64,000 nucleotides of DNA. Source: Gautieria morchelliformis (Eukaryota > Basidiomycota > Agaricomycetes > Gomphales > Gomphaceae). The stretch spans positions 124,001 to 188,000 of the forward strand of contig WHVA01000045.1 of NCBI GenBank assembly GCA_015179125.1, read 5' to 3'. The notes beneath the pieces were generated by a model, which saw only the letters and a list, made by a program, of their open reading frames with translations, had not been told where the DNA came from and ran no database searches. Positions 12,956 to 23,836 of this stretch are shown here, piece after piece (the first letter of the stretch is position 1; the number at the start of each line of letters is the position of its first letter). A program made the position numbers and the translations under genes.

Positions 12956-15347
12956 TCATTCCAAAGGCATGCCCTCCACCTCCTCCATCAGGCCCCCCAA
13001 GTTCGCACGGGCCCCGTCCACAAAGTCGACCTCCTCCCGCACAAAGGCACGCACAGCCTGTGTGAGCAGCGTATTTTCCCGGTTGTGCAGGACGACACGC
13101 AACTCATGCCACATACTTGAAACGAGATGGCATCAGGAGATTTTCCTCTTGTTGAGGGATACAACACCCACCAATGCCTAATAAACACTCGTCTGGCAAG
13201 CAACGTCCCGATCGTCGCCTGGTCCCTCTCGATGGTACTAATGATCCTTTCCGCCTCGTCTGCCCAGCCATCCTTCTTCGCGCTCTTGATGGTTTCAAGT
13301 CGGAGTGACGCCGTTTCCACGTGCTTCTTAATACGCTCGGCTTGATCGCTGGAGAGACGATCGTGTCGGGAGAAGAAGTCGCGTGTGGCAATGTACAGGT
13401 CGCGCTGGGCCTGTGCCGCCAGCTTCAAGAGGTAATCGCGCAAAGACAGCAAAAAAGTCACCTTCAATGCCTCAAGTGTCGACATCGACATCATACGGGT
13501 CTATGCGGCGATAATCAATCCCTCGCGAAGAACAGCAGAACGAAAATGGATCCCCTCACTCTCTGCTCCTCCGAATCCGCCGCAACGCTTGCGCGCCTCG
13601 CCACAATCCCCAGCCCCGTCCTCACCCCACCACACAGCTCACACTCTTCCCCGCGCCAACACTCCCCGTTTCCTTCTACCAGGGCATTCAACGTCATCGT
13701 CATCCGTGACAAATCCGCAGAGGCTGATTCGCGGCGTTTCACGAGCCGTTCCGTTATCAAACAAATTCGCTGCCAGTGCTCTATGAGGAGGTTGAGCTTG
13801 TTACGAACCAGACTTTGTGTATGGAAGCATACATTAGGATCTGTGAGTGTAAGTACGTGGTTTCGGAAGGGGGAGAGGGGGGGGCGCACGTGAGCTTATC
13901 TTCGAGGTCGCTGGGGATCGCCATCTCCTCAACGCGATCGAGTCGCTTCGACGCAGATTCTTCGTCCATTGATATCGAGGTGTATTTTCGCCATTCATCG
14001 AAAGAGGGCTCGCTGAGAAAAACGGAGAGAAGCCCGTCGTCTCTGATCACAGGGTGGTTTCTGGGTTAATATGCATGTTAGCGAGGATAGATAAATGGTC
14101 AGGAACGCGAACATTACGAAGTTGATCCAACGTGCCAGCCCGCGGCTAGCCATACCATGCATGTATCATTCGGCGTGCCTCAAAGCGTCAATATCCTACT
14201 CACCGACGTTGTTCCAGAAAATTAGCGTCCGCTAGATTGCAATATATCCATAAACGACATTCAATGAAATAACAAAAACTCACGACCAATACGTTTCGGG
14301 GGTAGCGCAGGGAGTATGCGAAAGGGATACCGCCGCACTAAACAGTCCCACACGAACACAAACTCCGAATACCGCCTCTGCACCGGCGCACCCCTCTATC
14401 CATTGTCTGAGTGTCTCATAGGGTTCACAAAGATGACACGAAGTAAAACGCACAGAAGTTGTTATAGAATATACCATATGTCGATTGAGCAAGAACCCTT
14501 GCTGGCCCGCGAGATTGACAGCCACGCTTTCCTGTCGCTTCCACCAGTCGGGTGGAAGACCTCCCCCTGAGACAGATGATATACCCGCTGTGCTGCCATT
14601 TGTATAGCCTTGGGAATTCCGGAATGTTGTTGTCCAGGGGTCGTCGGGCGAGTATTGCGGGGCGGGCGAGAGGGGAATAGGAGGAAAAGTGGAGGTTGTT
14701 CCGCCAAGGGTAGAAAGGTCGAGGGACGGCTCGGGGAGATTGTTCTGTGAAGCCAGCGCGGCTACTTGTTCGATACTGAGGTCTTTTGCTAGCTGTAGAG
14801 GACATTGCACCTATTAGGATAAGACATACCTTTTCCCGACTGGGCAAGCGCGACCAGTGCCAATGCAATGAAGAACTCGAGCTTGGAAACGCGAGGACGA
14901 GAGCTGACAAGGTTTACGATCTGAGGAGCGTTGGCATAAAAAGATATGGGAAGGTGGGATAGTTACGCACTCGGTCAATTGTGGAGGCCGGAAGGGACGA
15001 GGTTGTTAGGACACGGGATAAGGCGTTCACAGACACTTCCCCGCTGAAGGAAGGGTCGACAGCCTGGAAGGCCTTGTTATAGACCGGCGGCGCAGTAGCG
15101 TCAGCTGTGAGGTAGTCGACATTCAATGTTCAATACTTAGAGGGCTGACGTCCACCCTACACGGACCTATGACATTGCTAAAGATGGACGGCACGGCAGG
15201 CGGTGGTGGTGTCGTGACAGGACTCGGAGCTGCGCTCCAAGGGTCAAGACCATCATACGTCGAGCTGGAAAGCGGGTTATTATCGTCGACAAAGCTAGCA
15301 CCTAGGTTCGTGTTATATCGCACGCCAGGCCGCGGTGCGTTGAACAT
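12956..15347 (-). CDS. MVP1: Sorting nexin Mvp1 (SNX8-like), PX-BAR protein
   Basis: Phosphoinositide-binding sorting nexin for retrograde endosome-to-Golgi and vacuolar sorting. ATG 15347 gives MFNAPRPGVRYNTNLGASFVDD, then an EH-like helical region (FQAVDPSFSGEVSVNALSRVL, LSIEQVAALASQNNLPEP). The PX domain starts at GLPPDWWKRQESVAVNLAGQQGF and ends near LSVFLSEPSFDEWRK. The BAR region follows (EESASKRLDRVEEMAIPSDLEDKL, CWRGEECELCGGVRTGL, AQRDLYIATRDFFSRHDRLS, ERDQATIGTLLARRVFIR). The last intron (donor GTGGGT) joins VFIRHC to MWHELRVVLHNREN, ending ..EGMPLE at TGA 12956. About seven introns. Divergent from COQ3 with only 78 bp between the starts. Confidence 0.95.
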
Positions 15348-15425
15348 CGCTCAGACCAATGTTTTCGTAAATGGCAGGCAGAAGATAAACAGCATTCACT
15401 TGCGGGGCTTGAACTGTGACAAGAA
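15348..15425. promoter_or_regulatory. 78-bp bidirectional promoter between MVP1 and COQ3
   Basis: The two start codons face away from each other with 78 bp between them, so both core promoters and 5' UTRs must overlap or extend into coding sequence. No TATA box is evident. Confidence 0.6.
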
Positions 15426-16468
15426 ATGAGGTTGGTGACCTTCGTGTTATGGAGTTCACAGCGTCTCACATGTCTGCATTCTAGCTCGCATGTTGCAAGA
15501 AGAATATTCAGCAGTCCTTTCTTGAAAAGCAATGGGCGACACGCGAGGTGTGTCCATACTACGGTGAATGCGGATGAGATCGCTCGTTTTTCAAAGCTTT
15601 CGTCGCAATGGTGGGACGAACAGGGTGCATGCCGCATGCTTCATCGTATGAATCCCGTGCGCATGCAGTACGTATTGGAGAAGCTGCGCGAAGTCCAGCA
15701 AGACGAGGATGAGGCTTCGACGCGTTGCGGACAACACGCGCGTGCGCTCAGTGGGTTAGACGTCTTGGATGTTGGCTGTGGTGGAGGTTTGATGTCCGAG
15801 GTGCGTCAGTGAGTACTGTCTTTCTGCTGTTGCTGATATAATTTTGTCAGAGTCTTGCTCGTCTAGGAGCCCGTACCCTTGGCATAGACGCTTCTGCTTC
15901 GAACATTGCCATCGCCTCTCTGCACGCCTCAGCGGATCCTTTGCTCTCGGGAAAGGATGGGTCACGACTATACTACAGACATGCAACGTCTGAAGACCTT
16001 GTCCAGGAGCCAGAAAGGTTTGATGTGGTGTGCTCCATGGAGGTACTGGAGCACGTAGATAATCCCGCCGCATTTCTAAGGTCGTGTTGCGACCTTGTCA
16101 AAGTACGTTCGTTATTCCCACACACTGTGCATTCTTAAGCGTCGCGACAGCCCGGAGGTCACATTTTCTTATCCACAATAGCGAGAACGCCTCTGGCGTA
16201 CTTCCTCACTATCTTCGTGGCTGAAAAGGCTATGGGGCTAGTCCCTCACGGGACGCACACGTACGATAAATTCGTCGACTCCTCTGAGCTCGTGGCATTC
16301 TTTCGGGATGAGATGCAATGGTTCGATGGGACACCTGGAAGACTCGAAGCTGAACTAAGGGGGGTCATCTATCTCCCTTGGGAAGGTCAATGGATATTAT
16401 GCGAAAGAGGTCAATTCGGGACAACCGAGTGTAACTACATGTTTTGGGCCAGAAAGCCGCCGTCCTGA
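15426..16468 (+). CDS. COQ3: Coq3 ubiquinone O-methyltransferase, mitochondrial
   Basis: SAM-dependent enzyme performing both O-methylations of the ubiquinone ring on the matrix face of the inner membrane. ATG 15426 opens an Arg/Ser-rich presequence. The conserved entry block VNADEIARFSKLSSQWWDEQG and RMNPVRMQYV follow, then the SAM-binding motif I VLDVGCGGGLMSE. Intron 1 (donor GTGCGT after about 15800, acceptor ttttgtcag) leads to SLARLGARTLGIDAS, then DVVCSMEVLEHV. Intron 2 ends at gcgacag and leads to PGGHIFLSTIARTPLAYF and LVPHGTHTYDKF. The stop ends at 16468. Length and motif order match the family, and the gene looks intact. Confidence 0.96.
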
Positions 16469-16897
16469 CTCCTAGGGTTCGGAGCAAGAAGGCACCTCGC
16501 ACAATCTTACTGTGTGTAAAGTTGATGTATATTCCCTTGAATATAAAAACAAGTTACGATACAGGACCTATTTTATTCTAGGAATTGGTCTCTCCCTTGT
16601 CTCTCTCTAGGAAATGTTCCAACATATTGCACGTCTCCGGGAGTTGCAGCATAAGCCCTAGATTTGGTTAGTTTACGCAGAGGGTTCAAGGCGGACTGTG
16701 TGCAATGCATGACTACATACTAATAGGAAAGCATAACCAATACTGTCAGACTAAAACCATTTTTATTGTCGTCATTGTTCAAGGAGATCAACCAGGTGCA
16801 ATGAAGGCGCATAGCAAGTCCATGATGAGCAGTTGAAAACTATAGTACAGTAAGCTGAAGAGAAAAACACCATGAAAAAGAAGTAAAGAAAAGTTGC
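16469..16897. other. Convergent 3' flanks
   Basis: COQ3 and the Zn2Cys6 gene converge here. The sequence is AT-rich with no open frame of note; it should hold both polyadenylation sites. Confidence 0.6.
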
Positions 16898-19800
16898 CTA
16901 GGCAATGAATGACGCCATGAAACCCTGGTACATGCTTAGCATGGCATCGCCATCTGTGAGATCAATTGACCCCATTCGTTCCTTGAATGCGGATTGACAC
17001 CGTATATACCTGGATAATTGTTGGATTGGGGTATGGGCGACATCAAAGCTGGTCCCTGATTTACAGCCGCAGTTAACGTTCTGTATGCGTTGATGTCCAC
17101 ACCGATGGCAGGCTGCATGGAACCTGAACCATACGGAGGCTGGTCCGCTGGGCGCGGGGGCGATTCTCCAAGGGTAAACGGGAACTGGGATTCGGACGGA
17201 GACACGTCAATGTCGTCCATCCTCATACCGTTTACACCAAGAGGATCATGAAGCTTGCTGAACGCATATCGCGCTTGACGTTGAGACTTGCGCAGCGCCG
17301 GCTGGGGTGAGAATGTCGATTACAATTCCATAATAAGACCGCAAGACCTCAAGGAGACGTACAAGACAATTAGGTGGTTGCAGACTATTTCGTGCTTCCG
17401 CAAACATCTCAGATGTTTCGTCAAGATGTTGCAGAGCATCTTCGGCAAAGTCGGAACCTGGGACATACGCGACCAATGTCCCAAGCAATAGCTTTATACA
17501 TCATCCAACCTTAGGTAATCGGACACAAGGATATGCAACAGACGTACCCCAGCAGTAGCGGTATGGCTCCAAAACGGGGCCATGCGCTCAATGAACAAGG
17601 GGTAGCCGAGCCATAAACGGCGCATGTCATGCACGAGTCCTCGTGCACTGTACCGCCGGTTAGTGATAAGGACCATATACGACAACAAACAAAGAAAAAG
17701 TTACCTCTCGTACGCGACAACGGCTGACCGCCAATGTGGACTTGTTGTTGGATCGTTGTCTCTGTATTTCCGTAGCATCTCCACCAGTAATCGCCGATGG
17801 AGATACATCAATGCTAAAACCTCATTAATCATAAATAGTAACAGGAAATAATGTCACTGACCAGCGTTCTCCCACACCGCCGCAATATACCGCTGAAATG
17901 TTCGTCCTACCGCCTCGTCTGGGAATGGAACTCCACGTGGAGGCCAAGCCAGGCTAACCGGTTTGTAATGGGCCCTGAGCCTTTTCTCGTGTCCGAGAAT
18001 ATCTTCGTAAGTTGCCGAGTGCGTTATCTGCTGTAGAACGTCGCAGACGAGCTGCGTGAACGAATATTTCCACGGGAAAACTACGCAGCATGCGATGAAT
18101 TTGTGGATAACAAGAATAATAAATGCAAGCGGAAACGAACATTCGGGTTCTTGACCTGAGGTAACATCTACCCTCGAAGGCCTCCTGCAGTCGATTGCGT
18201 TTGATACCATTGATGTTGGGCGACCAAACATGAAGCTCTATCAACAGTCACAACATTTGTTTGAATTGAAGCGTCGTATTCAACGTTGAGACCTCTCCAA
18301 AGAAACAAACTTGCCTGCCAGATATCCACGCTGCGGATCCACGGTGAGTTACGCACTTAATATTCTAAGTGTAACGTACCAGTTATATTCCCAGAATGTC
18401 TGCTCAAAGGTTACCCGCTTGATGGGGTCAATGACTGAGGCAGAACAATCACGATCTTGGCGAAGAATGTCAATAAACGGAATTGTCGACTCTTATAGAA
18501 CTTACGCAATCCAAGCTGTAAAAGAGGTAAACAAACATTCTGCTTGGGTGCACAGCAAGCAAAAACGTACCGACTGGACCAGTTTTGTCAGTACACCCGT
18601 CAGCAACCACTGATAACTATGTCTATGGGAAGGAATGTCACATTGTGATCTCAACGCAAGCCACCAGAATGAACTTACGGTCGTCTTCCCGGGAACAGGC
18701 GAAAATACCAAATCATGAGGACCTAACAACTTGTGGGTTAACACGTCCAAGTTTGAGTGCGAATAATGCTCACTATAGCCTGTATTCCTTGCACAGTTGG
18801 AAAATCAACAACGGCATAAGACGCCATCGCTGCTCTGGCTAGGGTATGATACAGCTCCGCATCTGCTGACACACGTTCGATGTCAAGATCCAGGTCGTAG
18901 AGTGTGCCTAAAAGAAATATCATGAATAGGACCGCCAATCGATGAGCATCCCCGGGTTCCAAACAATCAACTACCACGCCGTTCGGATAAAAAGGGTAGA
19001 AAAGATTCTCAAGAGTGTCAGTACTCGGTGCAAGCATGGTACTTAATGGAAGATGAGCCTTACGGAGTGGAAACAGTAAGAAGAGTTGACGCACCACCAA
19101 GCAAAATACGAGTGATACATATGTATCAACTGGAGTGCCCTTTCGTAAGGCGGTAAAAATGGCAAAAATGCATCCATGTGTGCATTGAACTGATCAGAGG
19201 GAGGAAAGGGGAATTGGACGCTAAGCAAGACAAGTTCTGGAGGCAGATATACTGGCGGCGGTCGACGTTTTGCTGGAAAGTCGGTGACAGGCTCTTGGCT
19301 ATCATTTGCGTCATTTTCCTGCTGTAATAGCAAGGTCTATTAGACCAACTCTTCGCCATTCAGAAGCACGCCAGATTACCTGGATGAGATACTGCAACGA
19401 CACGGTGAGTTGCGCACACAAAGAAAGATCTGAGAACCATCACGAACCTCAGACGTCGCCGTTTCACCATGATACTGCTTCTCGTTCAGGGTCATCATGC
19501 CCAAGGATGCTACAAGCTCGTCGGCGCCGGTATCAGGTGCTTGATGCGAACCATCGATAGCGCCAACCTTCGCAGGGCGCTGGAGACCAGGAACGGGACT
19601 GGCCATGCGGATCTGAGAGTCCCTCACTAGCAGCGGATGAGGATCCGCAGAGATGCTGCTTTGGGCCTCGGCGAGGGCCTCCTCAAGCTTCTGCTCTCGT
19701 ACACTCATCTTGGCAAGGTCTTCGTGAAGTATGATCGAGGAAGGCTTTAGAGAGCTTATGGGGCACGGTGAAATGTTGGTAGATAAGCGACAGGCAAGGG

Positions 19801-20139
19801 AACGCACCGTGTGCCCTTGACTATGGATCCCTGAATGCATGCCTCTGCCAAACCCTGTTTAACGCTTCACCCCAATAACCTCTTAGACAGGCAGTACGAA
19901 AACTTGTGTCCCGCTCACCAGTGTTGACCTTGTAAGGCGAGACGCGCATCCAGTGAGTGTAAGCCCAACGGGTGTACTAATTGCGAGAAACGTACATGGA
20001 AAGGGTCTTTGACATCGGATTCTTGAAGGGCGTGTTAGGGAAAGCAAAAGTAGCGAGACAGCGACTCGACGTACCTGCGTTTGCGACATTCGATACAAGG
20101 AGATTTATCGTTACTTTGCTTGTGCCAGCTCATGCTCAT
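16898..20139 (-). CDS. Zn2Cys6 fungal-specific transcription factor (paralogue A)
   Basis: Nuclear regulator with N-terminal zinc cluster and fungal-specific TF domain. ATG 20139 gives SWHKQSNDKSPCIECRKRR; an intron then leads to IRCQRPFPC, supplying four cluster cysteines. A later exon supplies CIQGSIVKGTR, then SLKPSSIILHEDLAK and a coiled coil (EQKLEEALAEAQSSISADPHPLL). The fifth cysteine could not be placed. The TF domain is spread over many exons: LSVQFPFPPSDQFNAHMD, FGRPTSMVSNAIDCRRP, FPWKYSFTQLV, LGTLVAYVPGSDFAEDAL. An intron (donor GGTGTC, acceptor ctcacag) restores the ending DGDAMLSMYQGFMASFIA, so the stop is TAG 16898-16900. Clearly related to the plus-strand factor at 29933-33196. 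Target genes unknown. Confidence 0.85.
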
Positions 20140-20656
20140 GGTAGGGAGCGGAGAAGAAGAGACACGTGAGAATAGGAACCTTCTTAAAGCGTGATATATA
20201 GTATGCTTTTTTCAGCCCTTATACACGTTGAGTCACAGAAGTTCTGATTCAGGAGTGAGATCGCTTAGTAGCTACTAATGCGGTATGACGCATCAACCCG
20301 TTGTTTGAGAACGACTTGCATGGAAGCCCCGACTCGTAAGTATGTGGCAGATTCCCAACTCCAGGTATGCAAGTAATGTAATTGAACGGCCTCCCGATAA
20401 CTTTTGATAATGTAGATATACAAAACTTCCCTGTATTCAAGATGTTCTTCGGATCTAATGCATATCCTTTCCATCGGTGGGCACGGGCATAGCAGCCTTG
20501 TATAGGCAAAAGTGTGGGGAACTATCAGAGTCTCAGATTGACCCTCACTTCCAGTATCAGACGATCTGTCAAAAGTAATATCAACCAACCTTACCGATCG
20601 GTCCCTAATTGGCTATGATACATCAAGAGGGTTACGGGCTCGGTACGCAAGCCCTT
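20140..20656. other. Intergenic region between the Zn2Cys6 gene and ERG4
   Basis: Promoter of the Zn2Cys6 factor and 3' flank of ERG4. The minus-strand open frame at 20249-20588 starts with TTG, has no introns and no recognisable motif, so I do not call it. Confidence 0.55.
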
Positions 20657-22663
20657 TCAGTAGATTCCGGGTATGAACCTCCACCGGACTACACTGCAGT
20701 ACCGTTCCCAATCCTTTCCATACTTCGCTGCGCATCTAACAGGGAAGCTCAGCAAAACGGGATCCCGCACGGCATGTCACGTACCGCTCGAAATCGCGTC
20801 CGCAACGGTGCGTCAATACGGCAAGGAAGAATAGCGAGTAGAAGTAAGGGATGGGGGACGCCGTGCCCACCACCAAGCCCCACGTCAGGCTTTGGACCCA
20901 GTCTGCAGAGTAGTTCTGGACGGTTCGTCAAGCGGTAGACCATGGACGTTGGAGATCAATATAACTCACCGGTTTGCGAGCGTATGCCCACCAGCCGCTG
21001 GTAAGCAGGCGGTTACTACCAAATTACTGTCATCAATAATAGCTATCAGGCCATGAAGGATGCCATCACACCCATGCTCAGTCTGAATGAAGGTTGGATT
21101 CTCGACCGTTCCCCATGGCAATTGCGGGAATGTCCAACGGTACTGATATGTGCCCTGCAGCTGCATCTTGAAACGACTCTTCTGGGACATCGATGTATCA
21201 AAGCTGAAAACGAGGAATGAGTAACGACGAATGTGGTACATGGAAAACAGAGACGAACATGTAGTATGCGGTCAGAAGTGTCGCGTAAAGAGCAACATAA
21301 CCGAGCGTCGAAAATCTGTAGCTAGCAGGATCGTGCGTTGCCATGTATATGATAGAATAGCAATAGCTCTGTGGGTAACTCATCAGCAAAGCAACGGGCG
21401 AGCAGACCCAAGACTTACAAATGGAACGCCTGTGTCATAATGATTAATACGGTCAAAGAAAACAGCAAGGACCTGGATTAACGTACCAGCAAGGTTCCAA
21501 AAGATAACGAGGAAGCCCCACCTAACTCTGTCGGCAACAATACCTGTTGTTATGCAATAAGGCAACTCACTTTTCATGGAACATATCCCATGTCTGAGGG
21601 ATGCATTCTTCGCCTTTGGCACTGGCATGGACTGTCAGTAACCAACTCTAAAGCATGGTTGGTATACGAAGGCGCACCATGCATTGAGATATAACCCCGT
21701 CGCGAGGATCATAAATAACATATTCTTCAAAATCATTTGTCAACAGTCCATGGCTAAAGGCAAATAACACTAACTGGCGAGATGGAGCCGTATTGCTCAT
21801 ACTGCCTCACTCCACCAGACACAGCAATAAGGAAAAGCAGAACCCAGGGGATTCTAACCTCAAGCCACATCTTTAAATCAATACTCCCAATCCTTGGGTT
21901 CAAAACGGCGCCCATGAAGACGTCGTAGATGAAGTTGCCGGACATACGGATTTGGTTTCCCGTAGCAACGGTGATGAAGTACATGCCAAAAGACACGGCT
22001 ACACCCCAGATCATGGACACGGTCATAAGGTGGCCGAAGTTGTCGATGATTTCGGTGAGGCGAAATGTATTTGTCAAATGAAGGGCTGCCATGGTCACAA
22101 CCGTGCCGTAGACACATGCCACAGCATTGCAGTTGTAGGTGAGGGACTGGTAGTTTAGAGACGGAACAGGAAGACCCTGTTGCTTATAACCGGGCATCAC
22201 GAACGCGAGGAGTAGTTCGAAAAATATCAGACCACTGTACATAGCGAAAGCGTATGGAGTAGGTGACGCATCCTTTGAGGAAGAGTGTGAGATGGCAGAG
22301 AACACGAGTGGATGAAGTTGACTCACGACGCGGATATGGTCCCACATGGCCTGCAGAAAAGGCTGTATTTGGTCCCTGGAGTGCGGGTAGACTAGTCGAC
22401 CATCGTGAAAAGTGAGGCATATCCAGAAGTAGTACATAAGTACGGGAAAGCCTGTCATGATAGCAAAAACCCCCCATGGACCTCCGAACTCATAGCTGCC
22501 GGATGCGAATCAGATACACCTGTCGTTGCTACTAAGGGAATGCCCACCTTGTGTGTTCGTCCAGTTTCTGGTCAACAAGTCGTCCCTTTTCGGTGATATT
22601 ACTTTTGGCAGCATTAGCAGCAGCTTTTTCGTCGGTTTTGTCCGACCGAGCATTCGGGCTCAT
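20657..22663 (-). CDS. ERG4: Delta(24(24(1)))-sterol reductase Erg4
   Basis: Last enzyme of ergosterol synthesis; reduces the C24(28) double bond with NADPH in the ER membrane. ATG 22663 opens a Lys/Ala-rich cytosolic tail; an intron then leads to [24 protein letters not shown]. Family blocks follow: [25 protein letters not shown], the long conserved segment around [18 protein letters not shown] and [16 protein letters not shown], then [22 protein letters not shown] and [20 protein letters not shown]. Short introns join [43 protein letters not shown] and [13 protein letters not shown], ending ..WRFIPGIY at TGA 20657. Multiple membrane segments. All conserved blocks are present, so the gene should be functional. 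Confidence 0.96.
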
Positions 22664-23037
22664 GGTAAGGAAGATGGGCTCTCTGTCACGCTTCGGATTC
22701 TCAGTTTTATGGTGTCGTCACTTGTCACGTTCTGTCACATTTGCGCCATGACTAGCGGGTACTATACAAGACGAAAGCCGACAATCCACAGACGTGTCAA
22801 CTCGCCATAACAGTACCTTCAACAGCAATATTTTCAGACAACATTCCGACATTCGTCTCAAAAAAATCGATGAAAACTCGAAAGAGTGGACAAGGAGACG
22901 AGAGAGAAATAGAAAGCATCATGCCGGATGGGGACAATTGATAAGATAACGGGCTCAATTTTGTGGAGCGTCAGTTACCTTTTATGCAAACTGTACATCC
23001 ATATATACAAGTACAAAGAACCGCTGCAAGCACATTA
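22664..23037. promoter_or_regulatory. Bidirectional promoter region ERG4 / MZT1
   Basis: 374 bp between the divergent start codons, AT-rich in the MZT1-proximal half. No gene inside, and no sterol-response element that I could identify with confidence. Confidence 0.5.
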
Positions 23038-23375
23038 ATGGCGTCCAACGGCACGGACAGAGTTGAATCTGCTCAACAAACCCTGGACAGTAAGTATCTC
23101 CCCAGCTCCACAGACAATGCTGCTTATAATAATGCCTGTCAGTTCTGTTCGATATCTCTCAATTGCTCAATACGCAACTTGACCGAGAGACTTTGGCCAC
23201 ATGTGTCGGCATGATTGAAAGCGGTGTTAATCCTGAAGCCTTGGCTGTACGTAGCTTAACTCCCCATGATATGCCATTTTCCCTCAAAGATACATAGGCG
23301 GTAATACAAGAATTACGGCGGGAAAGCGTCATCCTTCGCACCCAAGATTCGCAGAAGGGTCACGGTGAAACGTAA
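23038..23375 (+). CDS. MZT1: MOZART1 homologue (mitotic-spindle organizing protein 1)
   Basis: Small subunit that recruits and activates the gamma-tubulin complex at spindle poles. Three exons give a protein of under 80 residues. ATG 23038 encodes ASNGTDRVESAQQTLD; the donor GTAAGT near 23091 and acceptor gcctgtcag lead to ILFDISQLLNTQLDRETLAT, CVGMIESGVNPEALA. A second intron (GTACGT, acceptor atacatag) leads to AVIQELRRESVILRTQDSQ and TAA 23373. The central block (ISQLLNT.LDRETL..CV.MIE.GVNPEALA.VI.ELR) is the family signature. Too short and too interrupted to be found by a simple open-frame scan. Confidence 0.93.
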
Positions 23376-23836
23376 TAGTACCGCGGCTCATGACGACGAG
23401 GACGTAGATTCCGCTGCACGAAGGGGTTTGCACGCGCTTCTAACGCGAGAGAAAGCGAAGGGCGGAGGTGTCGAGGTTGGTTCAGTTAATTGGATAGTAA
23501 TGCAGCCATTTCTGATATACTTCTCCCGTAATTCTCCCGTGCAGATAATTCTTTCTCCACGACTAGGTTAAAGTTCTGCTAGTAAACCTGATCCGCTCGA
23601 GAAGACTGTTCATCCCATTCCCGCGTCTGGTCCTTGTTTGAGATACAGTGACCGTTGTTTTGACCATATATTCCTCTCAAATGAATAGTGTGCATATTCT
23701 CAATTCAGTTTGATATATCGGTAGCCAAAACACACTGAGCAAAGCCTGATAATAACAGCAGTGAGTTGAGTCAGCTGACACATTGTGTGGGTCCGTGGCC
23801 TTGTGTTTATGCAAGTCTTTGCTTTCAACTCTCATC
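23376..23836. other. Intergenic MZT1 - SF3B1
   Basis: 3' flank of MZT1 and promoter of SF3B1. The frame upstream of 23837 stays open to a TTG at 23783, but the ATG at 23837 starts the family-typical N-terminus. Nothing else seen. Confidence 0.5.

Noticed and set aside
16936-16980. Alternative stop for Zn2Cys6 paralogue A (..ISQMAMPC)
   Set aside because: A canonical intron just upstream gives the better ending DGDAMLSMYQGF and a stop at 16898.
20249-20588. Minus-strand frame of 107 codons downstream of ERG4
   Set aside because: Begins with TTG, has no motif, and lies in the short gap between two well-supported genes.
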